Shown: piece after piece, positions 55,685 through 64,000 of the stretch
Numbering within the stretch: the stretch's first letter is position 1
Layout of the letters: every line of letters begins with the position of its first letter
Notes under the pieces: model-generated
Told to the model about the DNA's origin: nothing
What the model saw: the letters and a program-made list of their open reading frames with translations, nothing else
Databases searched by the model: none
Made by a program: the position numbers and the translations under genes
Source of the DNA: Acidobacteria bacterium AB60
Lineage (GTDB): Bacteria > Acidobacteriota > Terriglobia > Terriglobales > Acidobacteriaceae
Direction of reading: 5' to 3'
DNA: 64,000 nt
Assembly: GCA_008682415.1 (NCBI GenBank)
Contig: VANK01000004.1
Location: 496,001 to 560,000, forward strand

Positions 55685-57745
55685 CTACCAGACACGGCAG
55701 GCATTTTCCGGCTGCATCGGCGCAGCGGCCTTGCAGTGAAACGCATCGCCGAACTCCTTCATGTTGCGTACCACGCCGTTCACGCGGAAGTGATCGGGCG
55801 AGTGGGGGTCGGTCTGCACCTGCATTTTGGCCGCTTCGGGGCGCAGCTCGCCGCACCAGTTCTGCGCGTACGCAAGGAAGAACTGCTGCTGGCCGGTGAA
55901 CCCATCCTGCTTCTGATCAAGATTGAGGTTCTTACGCTTGGCATCCTCGAGCAGAGCCATGAAGGCCAGGCGGATGCCGCCGTTGTCGGCAGTGTTTTCG
56001 CCCAGCGTGAGTTTGCCGTTGACGTGCAGGCCGCCGTCCACGGTGAAGTCGCTGTATTCCTTCACCTCGCAATCGGCCTTGGCGTCGAACTTCTTGCCGT
56101 CTTCGGGAGTCCACCAGTCGTTGAGATTGCCGGCGCCGTCAAATTGACGTCCCTGGTCGTCGAAGCCGTGGGTCAGCTCGTGGCCCACGACCGCGCCGAT
56201 GTGACCGTAGTTCACGGCATCATCCTCCTTGGGGCTGTAGAACGGCGGATGCAGAATGCCGGCGGGGAAGTTGATGTCGTTCATGCTGGGATTGTAGTAA
56301 GCATTTACGGTGGGAGGGCTCATCCCGAACTCACCGCGGTCGACCGGTTTGCCAATCTTATTGAGTTCGCGGCGCGCCTCAAACTGGACGGCCCGTACCG
56401 CGTTGCCGAGGGCATCGCCGCGCACGACCCGCAGGCTCGAGTAGTCGCGCCATTTGTCGGGATAGCCGATTTTGTTGGCGATTGCCTGCAGCTTCTCCTT
56501 GGCCTTGACCTTGGTCTCGGCACTCATCCAGTCCAGTGTGTCGATGTCCTTGTCCATGGCGCTCTCGATGTCATGCACCATCTGCTGCGTGGCGGCTTTG
56601 CTCGACGGCGGGAACTCCTGCGTGGCGTACACCTGCCCGAGCGCTTCGCCGAGCGCGCCATCTGTCGCCACAACGCACCGCTTCCAGCGGGCGCGCTCCT
56701 CTTGGCGCCCGCTGAGGACCTTGCCATTGAACGCGAACTGTTCCTTGTCCAGATCCTCGGGCAATGCGGTGGTGGGCAGAGCGTTGATGAGCTGCCATTT
56801 GAGATAGGACTTGAGGACATCGAGCGAGGTCGATTCCAGGATGGCGTTGAGGCCAGTGTAGAACTGCGGATGAGTCACGTTGATCTCGCTGATCGGCGGC
56901 GCGCCCGTCTCCTTCAGAAACGTGGTCCAGTCGATGGATGGCGCCAGCTTTTCCGCATCCGCGAGAGGCATCAGATGGTAGACATTCTTGGGATCGCGCT
57001 GGGAGGTGATGTCCAGCGAGTTCTTCGCCAGGGAGGTTTCCAGTTCCATGATGGCCTTGGAGTCGGCGGCGGCTTTTTCGTCGCTCTCGCCGATCAGCTT
57101 CAGCATCCTGGCAATGTGCTCGACGTACTGCTGGCGGATCTTCTCATCGTCCGCGCCGGTGCGGAGGTAGTAGTCGCGCTCCGGGAGCCCGAGGCCGCCC
57201 TGGTCAAGCACGGCGATCTGCTTGGTGGCATCCTTGAAATCCTGCTGCTCGCCAAAGCTGAGCAGCGCGTTGACACCGATCATCTGATCGTGGGCCAGGA
57301 GGGGAGCGAGCTGGGTCTTGCTGGTGAGCGCATCGATGCGCTCGAACTCAGGCTGAACCGGCTTCAGCCCTTCCTTGTTGATGGCCGACGTGTCGAGGCA
57401 GGAGGCGTAGTAGTCCCCGATCTTCTGCTCGTTCGGCGTGCGCTTTGCGGTGTCCGCCGCGGCCTTGTCCAGGATGGCGTGGAGAATCTTCTCGTTCTCG
57501 TCCGCGAGCAGATGAAAGTTGCCGTAGCCGGAGCGGTCCGCGGGAATGGGGTACATCTTGCTGAAGTTCCCGCAGGCGTACTGATAGAAGTCCGTGCAGG
57601 GATCGGCCGTTTTGTCGAGGAAGGCCGGATTGAGGCCCTTGATCTGGTCCGTTCCGCCGGCAGCGGGGGCTTGAGCACTGGCCAGCGACGCTCCGGTTCC
57701 TAGGACCAGCAGAGCGAGCGCGGATTTGAGGTTCACGTGTTTCAT
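55685..57745 (-). CDS. M13-family (neprilysin-like) metallopeptidase
   Basis: A 686-residue exported zinc endopeptidase with a signal peptide. It has the neprilysin layout: Cys-rich start (DPCTDFYQYACGNF), a large helical domain, NAYYNPSMNDINFPAGIL, HELTH (H522, E523, H526) in VVGHELTHGFDDQG, GENTADNGG with the third ligand, and the terminal CRVW. GGAGGAG precedes the ATG. Likely degrades peptides in the periplasm. Confidence 0.96.
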   Translation of the reverse strand: MKHVNLKSALALLVLGTGASLASAQAPAAGGTDQIKGLNPAFLDKTADPCTDFYQYACGNFSKMYPIPADRSGYGNFHLLADENEKILHAILDKAAADTAKRTPNEQKIGDYYASCLDTSAINKEGLKPVQPEFERIDALTSKTQLAPLLAHDQMIGVNALLSFGEQQDFKDATKQIAVLDQGGLGLPERDYYLRTGADDEKIRQQYVEHIARMLKLIGESDEKAAADSKAIMELETSLAKNSLDITSQRDPKNVYHLMPLADAEKLAPSIDWTTFLKETGAPPISEINVTHPQFYTGLNAILESTSLDVLKSYLKWQLINALPTTALPEDLDKEQFAFNGKVLSGRQEERARWKRCVVATDGALGEALGQVYATQEFPPSSKAATQQMVHDIESAMDKDIDTLDWMSAETKVKAKEKLQAIANKIGYPDKWRDYSSLRVVRGDALGNAVRAVQFEARRELNKIGKPVDRGEFGMSPPTVNAYYNPSMNDINFPAGILHPPFYSPKEDDAVNYGHIGAVVGHELTHGFDDQGRQFDGAGNLNDWWTPEDGKKFDAKADCEVKEYSDFTVDGGLHVNGKLTLGENTADNGGIRLAFMALLEDAKRKNLNLDQKQDGFTGQQQFFLAYAQNWCGELRPEAAKMQVQTDPHSPDHFRVNGVVRNMKEFGDAFHCKAAAPMQPENACRVW

Positions 57746-57922
57746 TGGGGCTCCTCCCGCTTCGCGGGATTGGAATGGATTGCTGGATCGGGGGTCAGAT
57801 CTCTTGGCAAGTGTAAGGGATCAACGATGGAGAAGCAGACGCGAGCAGAGATCCAGGGACGAGTGGCCTGGTAGCAGGGACGAAAGGAGCTGTTCCGCAC
57901 GTAAACCCGATGAAAATACTGA

Positions 57923-57956
57923 TTGACACAAAGTACTCTATTTTGTAGAGTGCTTT
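57923..57956 (+). promoter_or_regulatory. Promoter overlapped by an 11-bp inverted repeat
   Basis: TTGACA (57923-57928), 17 bp, TAGAGT (57946-57951). The arms AAAGTACTCTA (57930-57940) and TAGAGTGCTTT (57946-57956) are complementary at all but one position and cover the -10. The adjacent downstream operon encodes a winged-helix regulator, so this is its likely autoregulatory operator. Confidence 0.75.
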
Positions 57957-58036
57957 ATGTAAGAGGTTCGGGGGGGGCGATTCAGCTCGCCGGACTTCTC
58001 ATAGGCGGGGTGTGAGGCCCCCCTCAAAGGAGAACC

Positions 58037-58642
58037 ATGACCCAACCCATGGACGAGAACGAAGTGAAAGCGCAGTTGAACCTCATCGAGTCGATGATCG
58101 CGCAGGGCCGACGGACAACCGAGCGCTGGAGCTGGGCGTTTGTGTTGTGGGGCGTGGCGTACATCATCGCGCTTGCCTGGTCCACCTGGGGACCATTCCC
58201 CGCGTTTGCCTGGCCTGCAACCATGCTCGCTGCCGGGTTTGCCAGCTGGATCATCGGGTCCCGCGTCGAATCGGAAAAGGCAGAGACCACCCTGGGACGC
58301 GCGATGGGATCGTTGTGGCTGGCCACGGCGATCACCATGTTCGTGCTCTTCCCTGCCCTGGGCTTCAGCGGCCACATGCTCGAGGTACATGTCTTTATTG
58401 CCGTGGCGTGCGCCATCCTGGGGCTGGCCAACGGGGCATCGGCGATGATGCTGCGCTGGAAGACACAATTGGCCTGCGCGATCGCGTGGTGGGCGGCCTC
58501 GGCTCTCAGCTCCGTGGTCACCGGCAACGTCGCCGTGGTGATCTTCCTCGCGGCTATCTTCCTCTGCAATATCGTGTTCGGCATCTATGCCATGACACGC
58601 GAGTCCCGCGGACAACGGGCGAAGGGAGCGGTCCATGCCTGA
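58037..58642 (+). CDS. Membrane protein paired with a winged-helix regulator
   Basis: A 201-residue protein with a short helical N-terminus (EVKAQLNLIESMIAQGRRTT, about 8-27) and five hydrophobic helices (WAFVLWGVAYIIALAW, FAWPATMLAAGFASWIIG and others). Its AAAGGAG site is strong. The regulator gene overlaps its end by 8 bp. Such two-gene units are widespread; the membrane partner has no known biochemical role. Confidence 0.75.
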   Translation: MTQPMDENEVKAQLNLIESMIAQGRRTTERWSWAFVLWGVAYIIALAWSTWGPFPAFAWPATMLAAGFASWIIGSRVESEKAETTLGRAMGSLWLATAITMFVLFPALGFSGHMLEVHVFIAVACAILGLANGASAMMLRWKTQLACAIAWWAASALSSVVTGNVAVVIFLAAIFLCNIVFGIYAMTRESRGQRAKGAVHA

Positions 58643-58937
58643 GCTGCCCGATCTCAATCCCGTCGTTCACGGGAAGATGCGGCTGGCTCTGCTTTCTTTA
58701 CTGGCGGGGGTCGAGGAGGCGGAGTTCACGTGGCTGCGCGGCAAGACGGGCTCCACCGACGGCAACCTGGGAGCCCAGCTCCTCAAGCTCGAGGAGGCCG
58801 GATACATCTCGGTGGAGAAGCGGTTTGTTCTGCGCAAGCCGCAGACCATCTATCGCATTACAGAGCCGGGGCGCCGGGCCCTGATGGAGTATGTTCAGGC
58901 TTTGAAGCAGCTTCTGGGAGCGGCAATCGAGGTCTAG
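58635..58937 (+). CDS. Winged-helix transcriptional regulator
   Basis: A 100-residue compact DNA-binding protein: winged helix with GKMRLALLSLLAGVEEAEFT (about 13-32), recognition helix DGNLGAQLLKLEEAG, a wing SVEKRFVLRKPQTIYR and a C-terminal helix. This matches the small MarR/ArsR-like 'transcriptional regulator' group that controls its own operon. It overlaps the membrane gene and sits behind an operator-bearing promoter. Confidence 0.85.
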   Translation: MPELPDLNPVVHGKMRLALLSLLAGVEEAEFTWLRGKTGSTDGNLGAQLLKLEEAGYISVEKRFVLRKPQTIYRITEPGRRALMEYVQALKQLLGAAIEV

Positions 58938-59095
58938 CGAAGACAGCGGGGAATCCTTCCTCTAACCGATGCACAATGAGGCCTTCGCGTCCCGCCATTT
59001 CCTGCAAAATCAACAGGGTAAGATTTGACGGTACGGCGGAGGCGCGCCCCGCAACTTCCGGTGTATTCTGGCGTTCCTTTGGGAAGGAGGAACAC

Positions 59096-59956
59096 ATGCA
59101 ATTCCCCCGAACTTTGCTGATTCCAGCGTTCGCCATCATGGTCGCGGCGGTCCCCCCGGGGCGCGCCGCGGCATCCCCCGCTCCCCTCGACTCCGGTTTT
59201 TACGGCCAAGAGGGGCGGTGGGAGGAGCCGCCCGGAGAATATAACGAGGCGCAGCGCCGCGGCTTCCACGACGGCATCGAAGGAGCGCGTCACGACCGGG
59301 AGAACGGCCGCCGCCCGGATGTGGACAACCGCGAAGAGTACCGCGATCCCCACATCGAGCCTCCGCTGCGCGAGGCCTATCGCGCGGGGTTCCGCCGGGG
59401 CTACGAGACCGCCGCCGCACACCTGTGGGGAGCGCCGCCGCCCCCTCCACCGCCCCCGCCCGTCTATGAAGAACGGCATGACCGGGACGACTGGGGCATG
59501 CGCGGGCTCGCCAGCGACGCGGAGCGGCGAGGGTATCATGAGGGCGCGGAGGCCGCGCGGCGGGACTTTCAGTTCCAGCGGCGCCCCGACCCCGATGATG
59601 CGCCGGAGTTCCGCAACCCGCCGGTTCCACCTGAGCTGATCGGTGAGTTCCGGGAGGGATTCATGCGCGGCTATGAAGTGGCTCGCGGCCAGCTCGTCGG
59701 TGAACCCAATTGGCAGGAGCGCGGCGATCCCGATCGCTGGCAGGCGCCGGACCGCTACTCCGAGATGGAGCGGCGCGGCTTTCATGACGGCGTGGTCGGG
59801 GCCCGGCACGACTTTGAGAATCATCGCCGGCCCAACGTGCTGAACCGCGAGGAGTATCGCGATCCTCATATGGCGCCGGATCTCGCGCACGAATACCGCG
59901 AGGGCTTCCGCCATGGCTATGAGATGGCGGCAGCGCGGCTCTGGGGCGGCATGTAA
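59096..59956 (+). CDS. Secreted protein with three copies of a 63-residue repeat
   Basis: A 286-residue exported protein: signal peptide (about 1-26), then repeats at about 50-112, 141-203 and 223-285. Each has a RRGFHDG motif, an ARHD or ARRD turn, a RRPD-or-RRPN segment, an acidic REEYRDPH or PEFRNP segment, REGFRHGYE and an LWG end. A Pro9-10 run separates repeats 1 and 2. It has no Cys. The helical, amphipathic repeats suggest stress-protective or cell-envelope binding roles, but no function is known. AAGGAGG is ideally placed before the ATG. Confidence 0.8.
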   Translation: MQFPRTLLIPAFAIMVAAVPPGRAAASPAPLDSGFYGQEGRWEEPPGEYNEAQRRGFHDGIEGARHDRENGRRPDVDNREEYRDPHIEPPLREAYRAGFRRGYETAAAHLWGAPPPPPPPPPVYEERHDRDDWGMRGLASDAERRGYHEGAEAARRDFQFQRRPDPDDAPEFRNPPVPPELIGEFREGFMRGYEVARGQLVGEPNWQERGDPDRWQAPDRYSEMERRGFHDGVVGARHDFENHRRPNVLNREEYRDPHMAPDLAHEYREGFRHGYEMAAARLWGGM

Positions 59957-61075
59957 CTAAACCTGTGCGGGTGCACAGGCCGGCTCCAGCGACTGCCGCA
60001 CCCGCCGCATGATGCCGAGATAGAACGCGAGATTGTGGATAGAGTTGAGCGTCCCCGAAAGTGCCTCGCCGGCCTGCATCAGGTGGCGGAGGTAGGCACG
60101 GGAGTAGCGCCGGCAGACCAGGCAATCGCAATTCGGATCGGGCGGATTCTGATCTTCGGCGAACTGCCGATTCTTGATCGTGATCCGCCCCTCGCTGGTG
60201 AAGAGCAAGCCATGGCGCGCAGCCCGGGTTGGCAGAACGCAGTCCATCATGTCCACCCCCATGCGCGCGTATTGTTCAATCTCGTCGGGATAGCCGACAC
60301 CCATCACATAGCGGGGTTTGTCCCTGGGCAGGAGGGGCAGCACCTCGGCGATCATCTCCAGAGTGAGATCGCGCGGCTCGCCTACGCTCAAGCCTCCGAT
60401 CGCGTATCCATCGAAGTCCATCTCCAGGAGCCGCTCGGCGCTTTCGCGCCGCAGATCGCGATACATGCCTCCCTGCACAATTCCGAAGAGAGATTGCGAG
60501 CTACCGGGAAAGTCGCTCGCCCACGGCACGCGATCCTGGTTGGCGCGGAAGTGCGTAAGCGAGCGCCGCGCCCACGCCATGGTCAGGCGCAGGCTCTCTT
60601 CCGCGCGCGGGCGATCGGCCGGATATTCCGTGCACTCGTCGAATGCCATCGCAATGTCGGCGCCCAGCGCGATCTGCACGTCCATGGAGTGCTCGGGCGT
60701 GAAGAAGTGCGAACTGCCGTCCAGGTGGGATCGAAAGCGGACGCCCTCATCAGTGACCTTGCGCAACTCGCTCAGCGAGAAGACCTGGAAGCCGCCGGAA
60801 TCGGTGAGCATGGCGCGCGGCCAGCTGATGAAGCGGTGCAGGCCGCCCATGCGCTGAATGGGCTCGTGTCCCGGGCGCAGGTACAGGTGATAGGTGTTGC
60901 CGAGGATGATCTGCGCCCCCAGCGCTTCCAGCGTGTCCTGGGGAACAGCCTTGACGGTGCCGGCGGTCCCCACCGGCATAAAGACCGGCGTCTCCACAGT
61001 CTGGTGAGGCAGCTGAAGCTGTCCGCGTCGGCCCCCTTCGGGGGTCACGTGCAGTGGATTGAAGGCGAGGGCCAC
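59957..61075 (-). CDS. tgt: Queuine tRNA-ribosyltransferase
   Basis: A 372-residue bacterial TGT that exchanges guanine-34 for preQ1 in tRNAs with a GUN anticodon. Seen: TDSGGFQVFSL (catalytic Asp region), VQGGMYRDLR, the nucleophile D278 in MMDCVLPTR, and the Zn site CDCLVCRR followed by a His. Start GTG 61075. Its stop abuts the stop of the convergent repeat protein. Other queuosine genes are not in the window. Confidence 0.97.
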   Translation of the reverse strand: MALAFNPLHVTPEGGRRGQLQLPHQTVETPVFMPVGTAGTVKAVPQDTLEALGAQIILGNTYHLYLRPGHEPIQRMGGLHRFISWPRAMLTDSGGFQVFSLSELRKVTDEGVRFRSHLDGSSHFFTPEHSMDVQIALGADIAMAFDECTEYPADRPRAEESLRLTMAWARRSLTHFRANQDRVPWASDFPGSSQSLFGIVQGGMYRDLRRESAERLLEMDFDGYAIGGLSVGEPRDLTLEMIAEVLPLLPRDKPRYVMGVGYPDEIEQYARMGVDMMDCVLPTRAARHGLLFTSEGRITIKNRQFAEDQNPPDPNCDCLVCRRYSRAYLRHLMQAGEALSGTLNSIHNLAFYLGIMRRVRQSLEPACAPAQV

Positions 61076-61094
61076 GGTTCGATTCTATCGAACC

Positions 61095-63368
61095 CTATTT
61101 CCCGGTCTGCCCGACGCGCAGCATGATGCCGGCGCGCGCCGTCTGCGACGTTCCCAGCGTTGTGGTGGGCGTTTTGGCCACCTCGATGGTGCGATCCAGC
61201 AGATTCTCGCCGGCCGCGAAGAGCTGCAGATGCCGCCCGAGGTCGTGGGAAGCGAACGCATCCAACCGAAAATACCCATGCAGCATATTCACATTCGCAT
61301 CGTCGTCGAATTGCCGACCGCTGAGGCGGCTTTGCAGGCTCAGCGATCCCAGGCGAGGCCGAAACGCACGCACGTTGAGTGTGGCCAGGTTGCGCGCCAC
61401 CTCGGGTATCCACTTGCCCAGATCTTGCGAGCCGCGCGTTACCGTGGCATGCGCGTATTGATAGCCGCCATCGACTGCCAGCCAGTGCCGTGGCAGCAGA
61501 TCGAAGTCGAGGGAGATGCCGCGGCTCTCGATTTGCCCAAGATTCTCACGCATGAGCAGAATGGGCGAGGAGTGCGCGTTCAGCGTCACCGCGGTGATTG
61601 GCCGGTTTACCTGCGTGTCGAACCAACTGGCACGCACGGTGCCCCACAGACGTTCGGATGCCACGCCCGCTTCCCACCCGGTTGCCCGCTCGCTCAGGAG
61701 GGAACCGTTGGGCTTGGTCAATTGATTGCCCACCTGCGTCGAACGGTAGAGCTCACTGGGTGTGGGCGCGCGGAACGCGCGAAATGCCGAGGCGGAGAGC
61801 GCCCAGTGCTCTCCGATCTTGCGGGAAACTCCCAGCCGTGGATCGAATACGCGCTGATCGAAATGGGGCGGCTGCGTTGCCGAAGGCGACCACCCCGTGG
61901 CGGTCTTTTGCAGCTGGCGGGCATCGTAGTTCTGGAACCAGTCCCCGCGCGCCGAGGCAGCCAGCGTCCAGGGGCCGCGCACCGCCATCAACTCGCCATA
62001 GAGGCCGGAGTCGCGCTGATGGGCATCGGTTTGCGTCAGCGCCGCGGTCGCGCCAAAGGTCTGCTCCCGGTCCCATACCCGCACATCGTGCACATCGGCT
62101 CCTGCCAGGACGAGCAAGCCTGCGGTCAGCGGCTGATTCCAATGCGCCGCCGCCCCCCATTCGTTATCCGGAATCACGGCATAACGCGAGGGCGTCTCGC
62201 CGCATCGGTAGGAGCATCCGGGATTGGCCGTGGTGGGCGTGTTGCTGATCGATGAAAAGGTCTGGTGGAAGGTCTCGGTGGATCCGTACACCCGCAGCAC
62301 CCCGGTTCCCGCGTGCGGGCCTTGCCAGTCGCCGCCCGTCGCATACCGCCACAGCCGCGTGCCGTTGATCTGGTACGGAGTTCCGTTGGCGCGATTCTCG
62401 TGGAAGCTGCTCACGCGCGCAAAAATCCGCACGGGACGGCGATCGAACTCTCCCAGCACAAGACCGTTTTGCGCATGTACGTTGGAGGCGATGTCGACCG
62501 GCCCACGCTGCCACGGAGCCTCCTGGATATAGCCGTCGGTGCCCAGATCGTCGGCTGCCACAACGCCGCCCCACGGACCATGAAACCCCTGGGCCAGCAG
62601 GCTCTCCTGCCAGGTGCCGAACCCGCCGTAGCTCGACCGCAACTCTGCCAGCGACGCCGTCGGGCGGGTCAGGCGCACATTGACTACGCCGCCAATTGCG
62701 CTGGAACCGTAGAGGTCGCTGGCGCCCCCGCGCACCACCTCGACGCTGTGGACGGCCAGTGAAGGCTCTTCCTCCCAGTGGATCCAGCCTCCCACGGGAT
62801 CATTCAGCGGCACGTCGTCGAGGGTCACGAGGGTGCGGCTGGCGGAGGTGGACCCTAGCCCGCGCAGACTCAGGCCCTGCGACGAGGGGTTGGCTACCAG
62901 CGAACTGGACCGGCGAAACAGCTCCACTCCAGGAAGTTGCCGCACCTGGGCATCCATGGTGACCCCGGCGGTTGATTGCAGCGCCGTCTCATCTAGCTGC
63001 CGCGTGATCACGGGACTTTGCAACTCGCCCATGGGGGACCGGTACGCAGTGATCGTTACCTGCTCCGCCACACCCTGCGGGTCGAGGTAGACGATTGCAT
63101 CCGATTGCGCCTCCAGCGTCTTCGCTGTAAACCCTGGCGCTTGCACGCGGAGCGCACAGGGTTTGGTGCACTGCACGGAAACCCGGCCGTCTGCGCCGCT
63201 GCGGCCGAGAACGCGTCCCGCCGGATCCTCAACTACGGCATCGGAAACCGCCGCCCCGGAAGAGTCTTCAACGGTCAGGGTCACCGGATTCTGGGCGTGG
63301 ACGCGCGGCACTGTTATCGCCGCAAGGCAGAGCACGCCAGACATCGCTTTGGAATAAAACCACCGCAT
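61095..63368 (-). CDS. TonB-dependent outer-membrane receptor
   Basis: A 757-residue receptor: signal peptide, an N-terminal carboxypeptidase-regulatory-like domain (VTLTVEDSSGAAVSDAVVED), the plug (about 115-230, with LRGLGSTSASRTLVTLDDVP and GSSAIGGVVNV), and a 22-strand-type barrel ending in AGIMLRVGQTGK. The plug resembles BtuB/siderophore receptors, but the ligand is unknown. MRWFYSKAMSG at 63368 gives a plausible signal start. It overlaps folK upstream by about 100 bp. Confidence 0.9.
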   Translation of the reverse strand: MRWFYSKAMSGVLCLAAITVPRVHAQNPVTLTVEDSSGAAVSDAVVEDPAGRVLGRSGADGRVSVQCTKPCALRVQAPGFTAKTLEAQSDAIVYLDPQGVAEQVTITAYRSPMGELQSPVITRQLDETALQSTAGVTMDAQVRQLPGVELFRRSSSLVANPSSQGLSLRGLGSTSASRTLVTLDDVPLNDPVGGWIHWEEEPSLAVHSVEVVRGGASDLYGSSAIGGVVNVRLTRPTASLAELRSSYGGFGTWQESLLAQGFHGPWGGVVAADDLGTDGYIQEAPWQRGPVDIASNVHAQNGLVLGEFDRRPVRIFARVSSFHENRANGTPYQINGTRLWRYATGGDWQGPHAGTGVLRVYGSTETFHQTFSSISNTPTTANPGCSYRCGETPSRYAVIPDNEWGAAAHWNQPLTAGLLVLAGADVHDVRVWDREQTFGATAALTQTDAHQRDSGLYGELMAVRGPWTLAASARGDWFQNYDARQLQKTATGWSPSATQPPHFDQRVFDPRLGVSRKIGEHWALSASAFRAFRAPTPSELYRSTQVGNQLTKPNGSLLSERATGWEAGVASERLWGTVRASWFDTQVNRPITAVTLNAHSSPILLMRENLGQIESRGISLDFDLLPRHWLAVDGGYQYAHATVTRGSQDLGKWIPEVARNLATLNVRAFRPRLGSLSLQSRLSGRQFDDDANVNMLHGYFRLDAFASHDLGRHLQLFAAGENLLDRTIEVAKTPTTTLGTSQTARAGIMLRVGQTGK

Positions 63369-63858
63369 CGGTCTCAAGGGGGAGCTCTTTGCGCAAGCTT
63401 TCAAGCAATTGTTTCACGGTCGCCTGCTGTGGGGCGATAACCAGGTCCGGGGCCATCTCCTGGAGGGGAATCAGGACGAAGGCGCGCTTGGCGAGCCGGG
63501 GATGCGGAATATCCAGGTTTGCCTCGTGCAGGACGAAGCTTCCGTACAACAGGATGTCCAGGTCCAGAGTCCTGGGCCCATTCGGAATACCGGCGGCGCG
63601 GTCCCGGCCGAAGCCGCGCTCCACAGCGAACAGGGCATCGAGCAGAGACGCCGGAGAAAGCTCCGTCTCCAGCGCCACCACGGCATTCAGAAACCAGGGC
63701 TGGTCGGCATATCCTACGGGCGCAGTCGAGTAGAGAGATGACCGGCATCGAATCCGTCCTATTGCCGCCAGGCGCTCGACCGCTGCGGCGAGCGTCGCCT
63801 CCGGCGGTCCCGCCGCACTGGGAAGATTGGCTCCCATGCCGATATATGCGATTGGCAT
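63268..63858 (-). CDS. folK: 2-amino-4-hydroxy-6-hydroxymethyldihydropteridine pyrophosphokinase
   Basis: A 196-residue HPPK of the folate pathway. Motifs: YIGMGANLP, STAPVGYADQPWFLNAV, NGPRTLDLDILLYG and IPHPRLAKRAFVLIPL. It is about 35 residues longer than the usual 160; the tail overlaps the TonB receptor start and reads as non-family sequence, so the original stop may have been lost. The start MPIAYIGMGAN is exact for the family. Confidence 0.95.
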   Translation of the reverse strand: MPIAYIGMGANLPSAAGPPEATLAAAVERLAAIGRIRCRSSLYSTAPVGYADQPWFLNAVVALETELSPASLLDALFAVERGFGRDRAAGIPNGPRTLDLDILLYGSFVLHEANLDIPHPRLAKRAFVLIPLQEMAPDLVIAPQQATVKQLLESLRKELPLETDAVVLFQSDVWRALPCGDNSAARPRPESGDPDR

Positions 63859-63952
63859 GGTTTCAGAGTAGCGTGCCCTCCCTCAGCTGCGGGCAAAGCC
63901 GTAAAGTGCAAGCGGGTTCGCTCGAACGCATGCTGTCCGGGGCGCGGGCCCG

Positions 63953-64000
63953 GTGATCCCCCAGGAGCAGCGCATCCTCGCGGAGCTGTTTGCTCCGGGA
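63953..64000 (+). CDS. 5' end of an unidentified ORF, cut by the window
   Basis: A GTG at 63953 opens VIPQEQRILAELFAPG to the end of the window. It is divergent from folK. Sixteen codons do not identify a family, and the start is uncertain. Confidence 0.35.
   Translation, partial: MIPQEQRILAELFAPG

Noticed and set aside
55655..57703. 682-codon plus-strand frame opposite the M13 peptidase
   Set aside because: No family features; the minus strand carries HELTH and the other neprilysin motifs.

Overview
The window is GC-rich and gene-dense and most resembles a soil bacterium of the Acidobacteriota (class Terriglobia). This is inferred from gene content: a family of TonB-C-terminal-domain secreted proteins, several exported glycoside hydrolases, a zinc-ribbon/sigma-like gene pair, a split glycine decarboxylase, and intergenic heptamer and REP-type repeats. 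No rRNA, tRNA or CRISPR array was seen. Layout: 0-9.6 kb holds carbohydrate and hydrolase functions (GPH sugar symporter, GH10 xylanase, a GbsR-type regulator with a methyltransferase behind a 42-bp perfect palindrome, dienelactone hydrolase, exported glutathione peroxidase, Tat-exported GH2 enzyme, alpha/beta hydrolase). 9.6-13.2 kb is accessory: a 43-bp triple repeat, a frameshifted M20 amidohydrolase, an arginase-family gene and a BrnT/BrnA toxin-antitoxin pair, the last two lying between the mutS2 3' end and a diverged second copy of that 3' end. 13.2-17.5 kb has mutS2 and a lipoprotein. 17.5-21.7 kb is decayed: two genes broken by frameshifts, small orphan ORFs, a 182-bp tandem duplication and a nested repeat array of about 1 kb. 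21.7-28.4 kb has a pyruvate:ferredoxin oxidoreductase of 1567 residues and a GNAT/class V aminotransferase fusion.

28.5-43.5 kb runs mainly rightward: TonB-like protein, SDR, GH63-like and GH38 enzymes, a 37-residue membrane peptide, a lipoprotein, M28 peptidase, FKBP isomerase, TSUP transporter, M48 protease and a YciI-like protein. 43.7-48.2 kb is the glycine cleavage cluster gcvH-gcvPA-gcvPB, interrupted between the two P subunits by a broken small gene and a REP-associated tyrosine transposase with inverted REP sequences. 48.3-52.4 kb has a TadG/TadE trio, dnaB and a metallothionein-like ORF. 52.4-54.4 kb looks like a phage-type switch: an XRE/S24-like repressor divergent from a promoter that could feed a zinc-ribbon protein and a sigma-like HTH protein. 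54.5-64 kb holds an HSL-type esterase, M13 peptidase, a membrane protein plus winged-helix regulator with a promoter-overlapping operator, a secreted three-repeat protein, tgt, a TonB-dependent receptor, folK and the first codons of another ORF.

Working together: the glycoside hydrolases, sugar symporter and TonB-dependent receptor fit a polysaccharide-degrading lifestyle. The glycine cleavage and pyruvate:ferredoxin oxidoreductase genes are central metabolism. The repeats, frameshifts, transposase and duplicated mutS2 tail mark the places where this chromosome has been rearranged. At least four frameshifted genes occur. At least one frameshift is in a homopolymer, so sequencing error cannot be excluded without read data.
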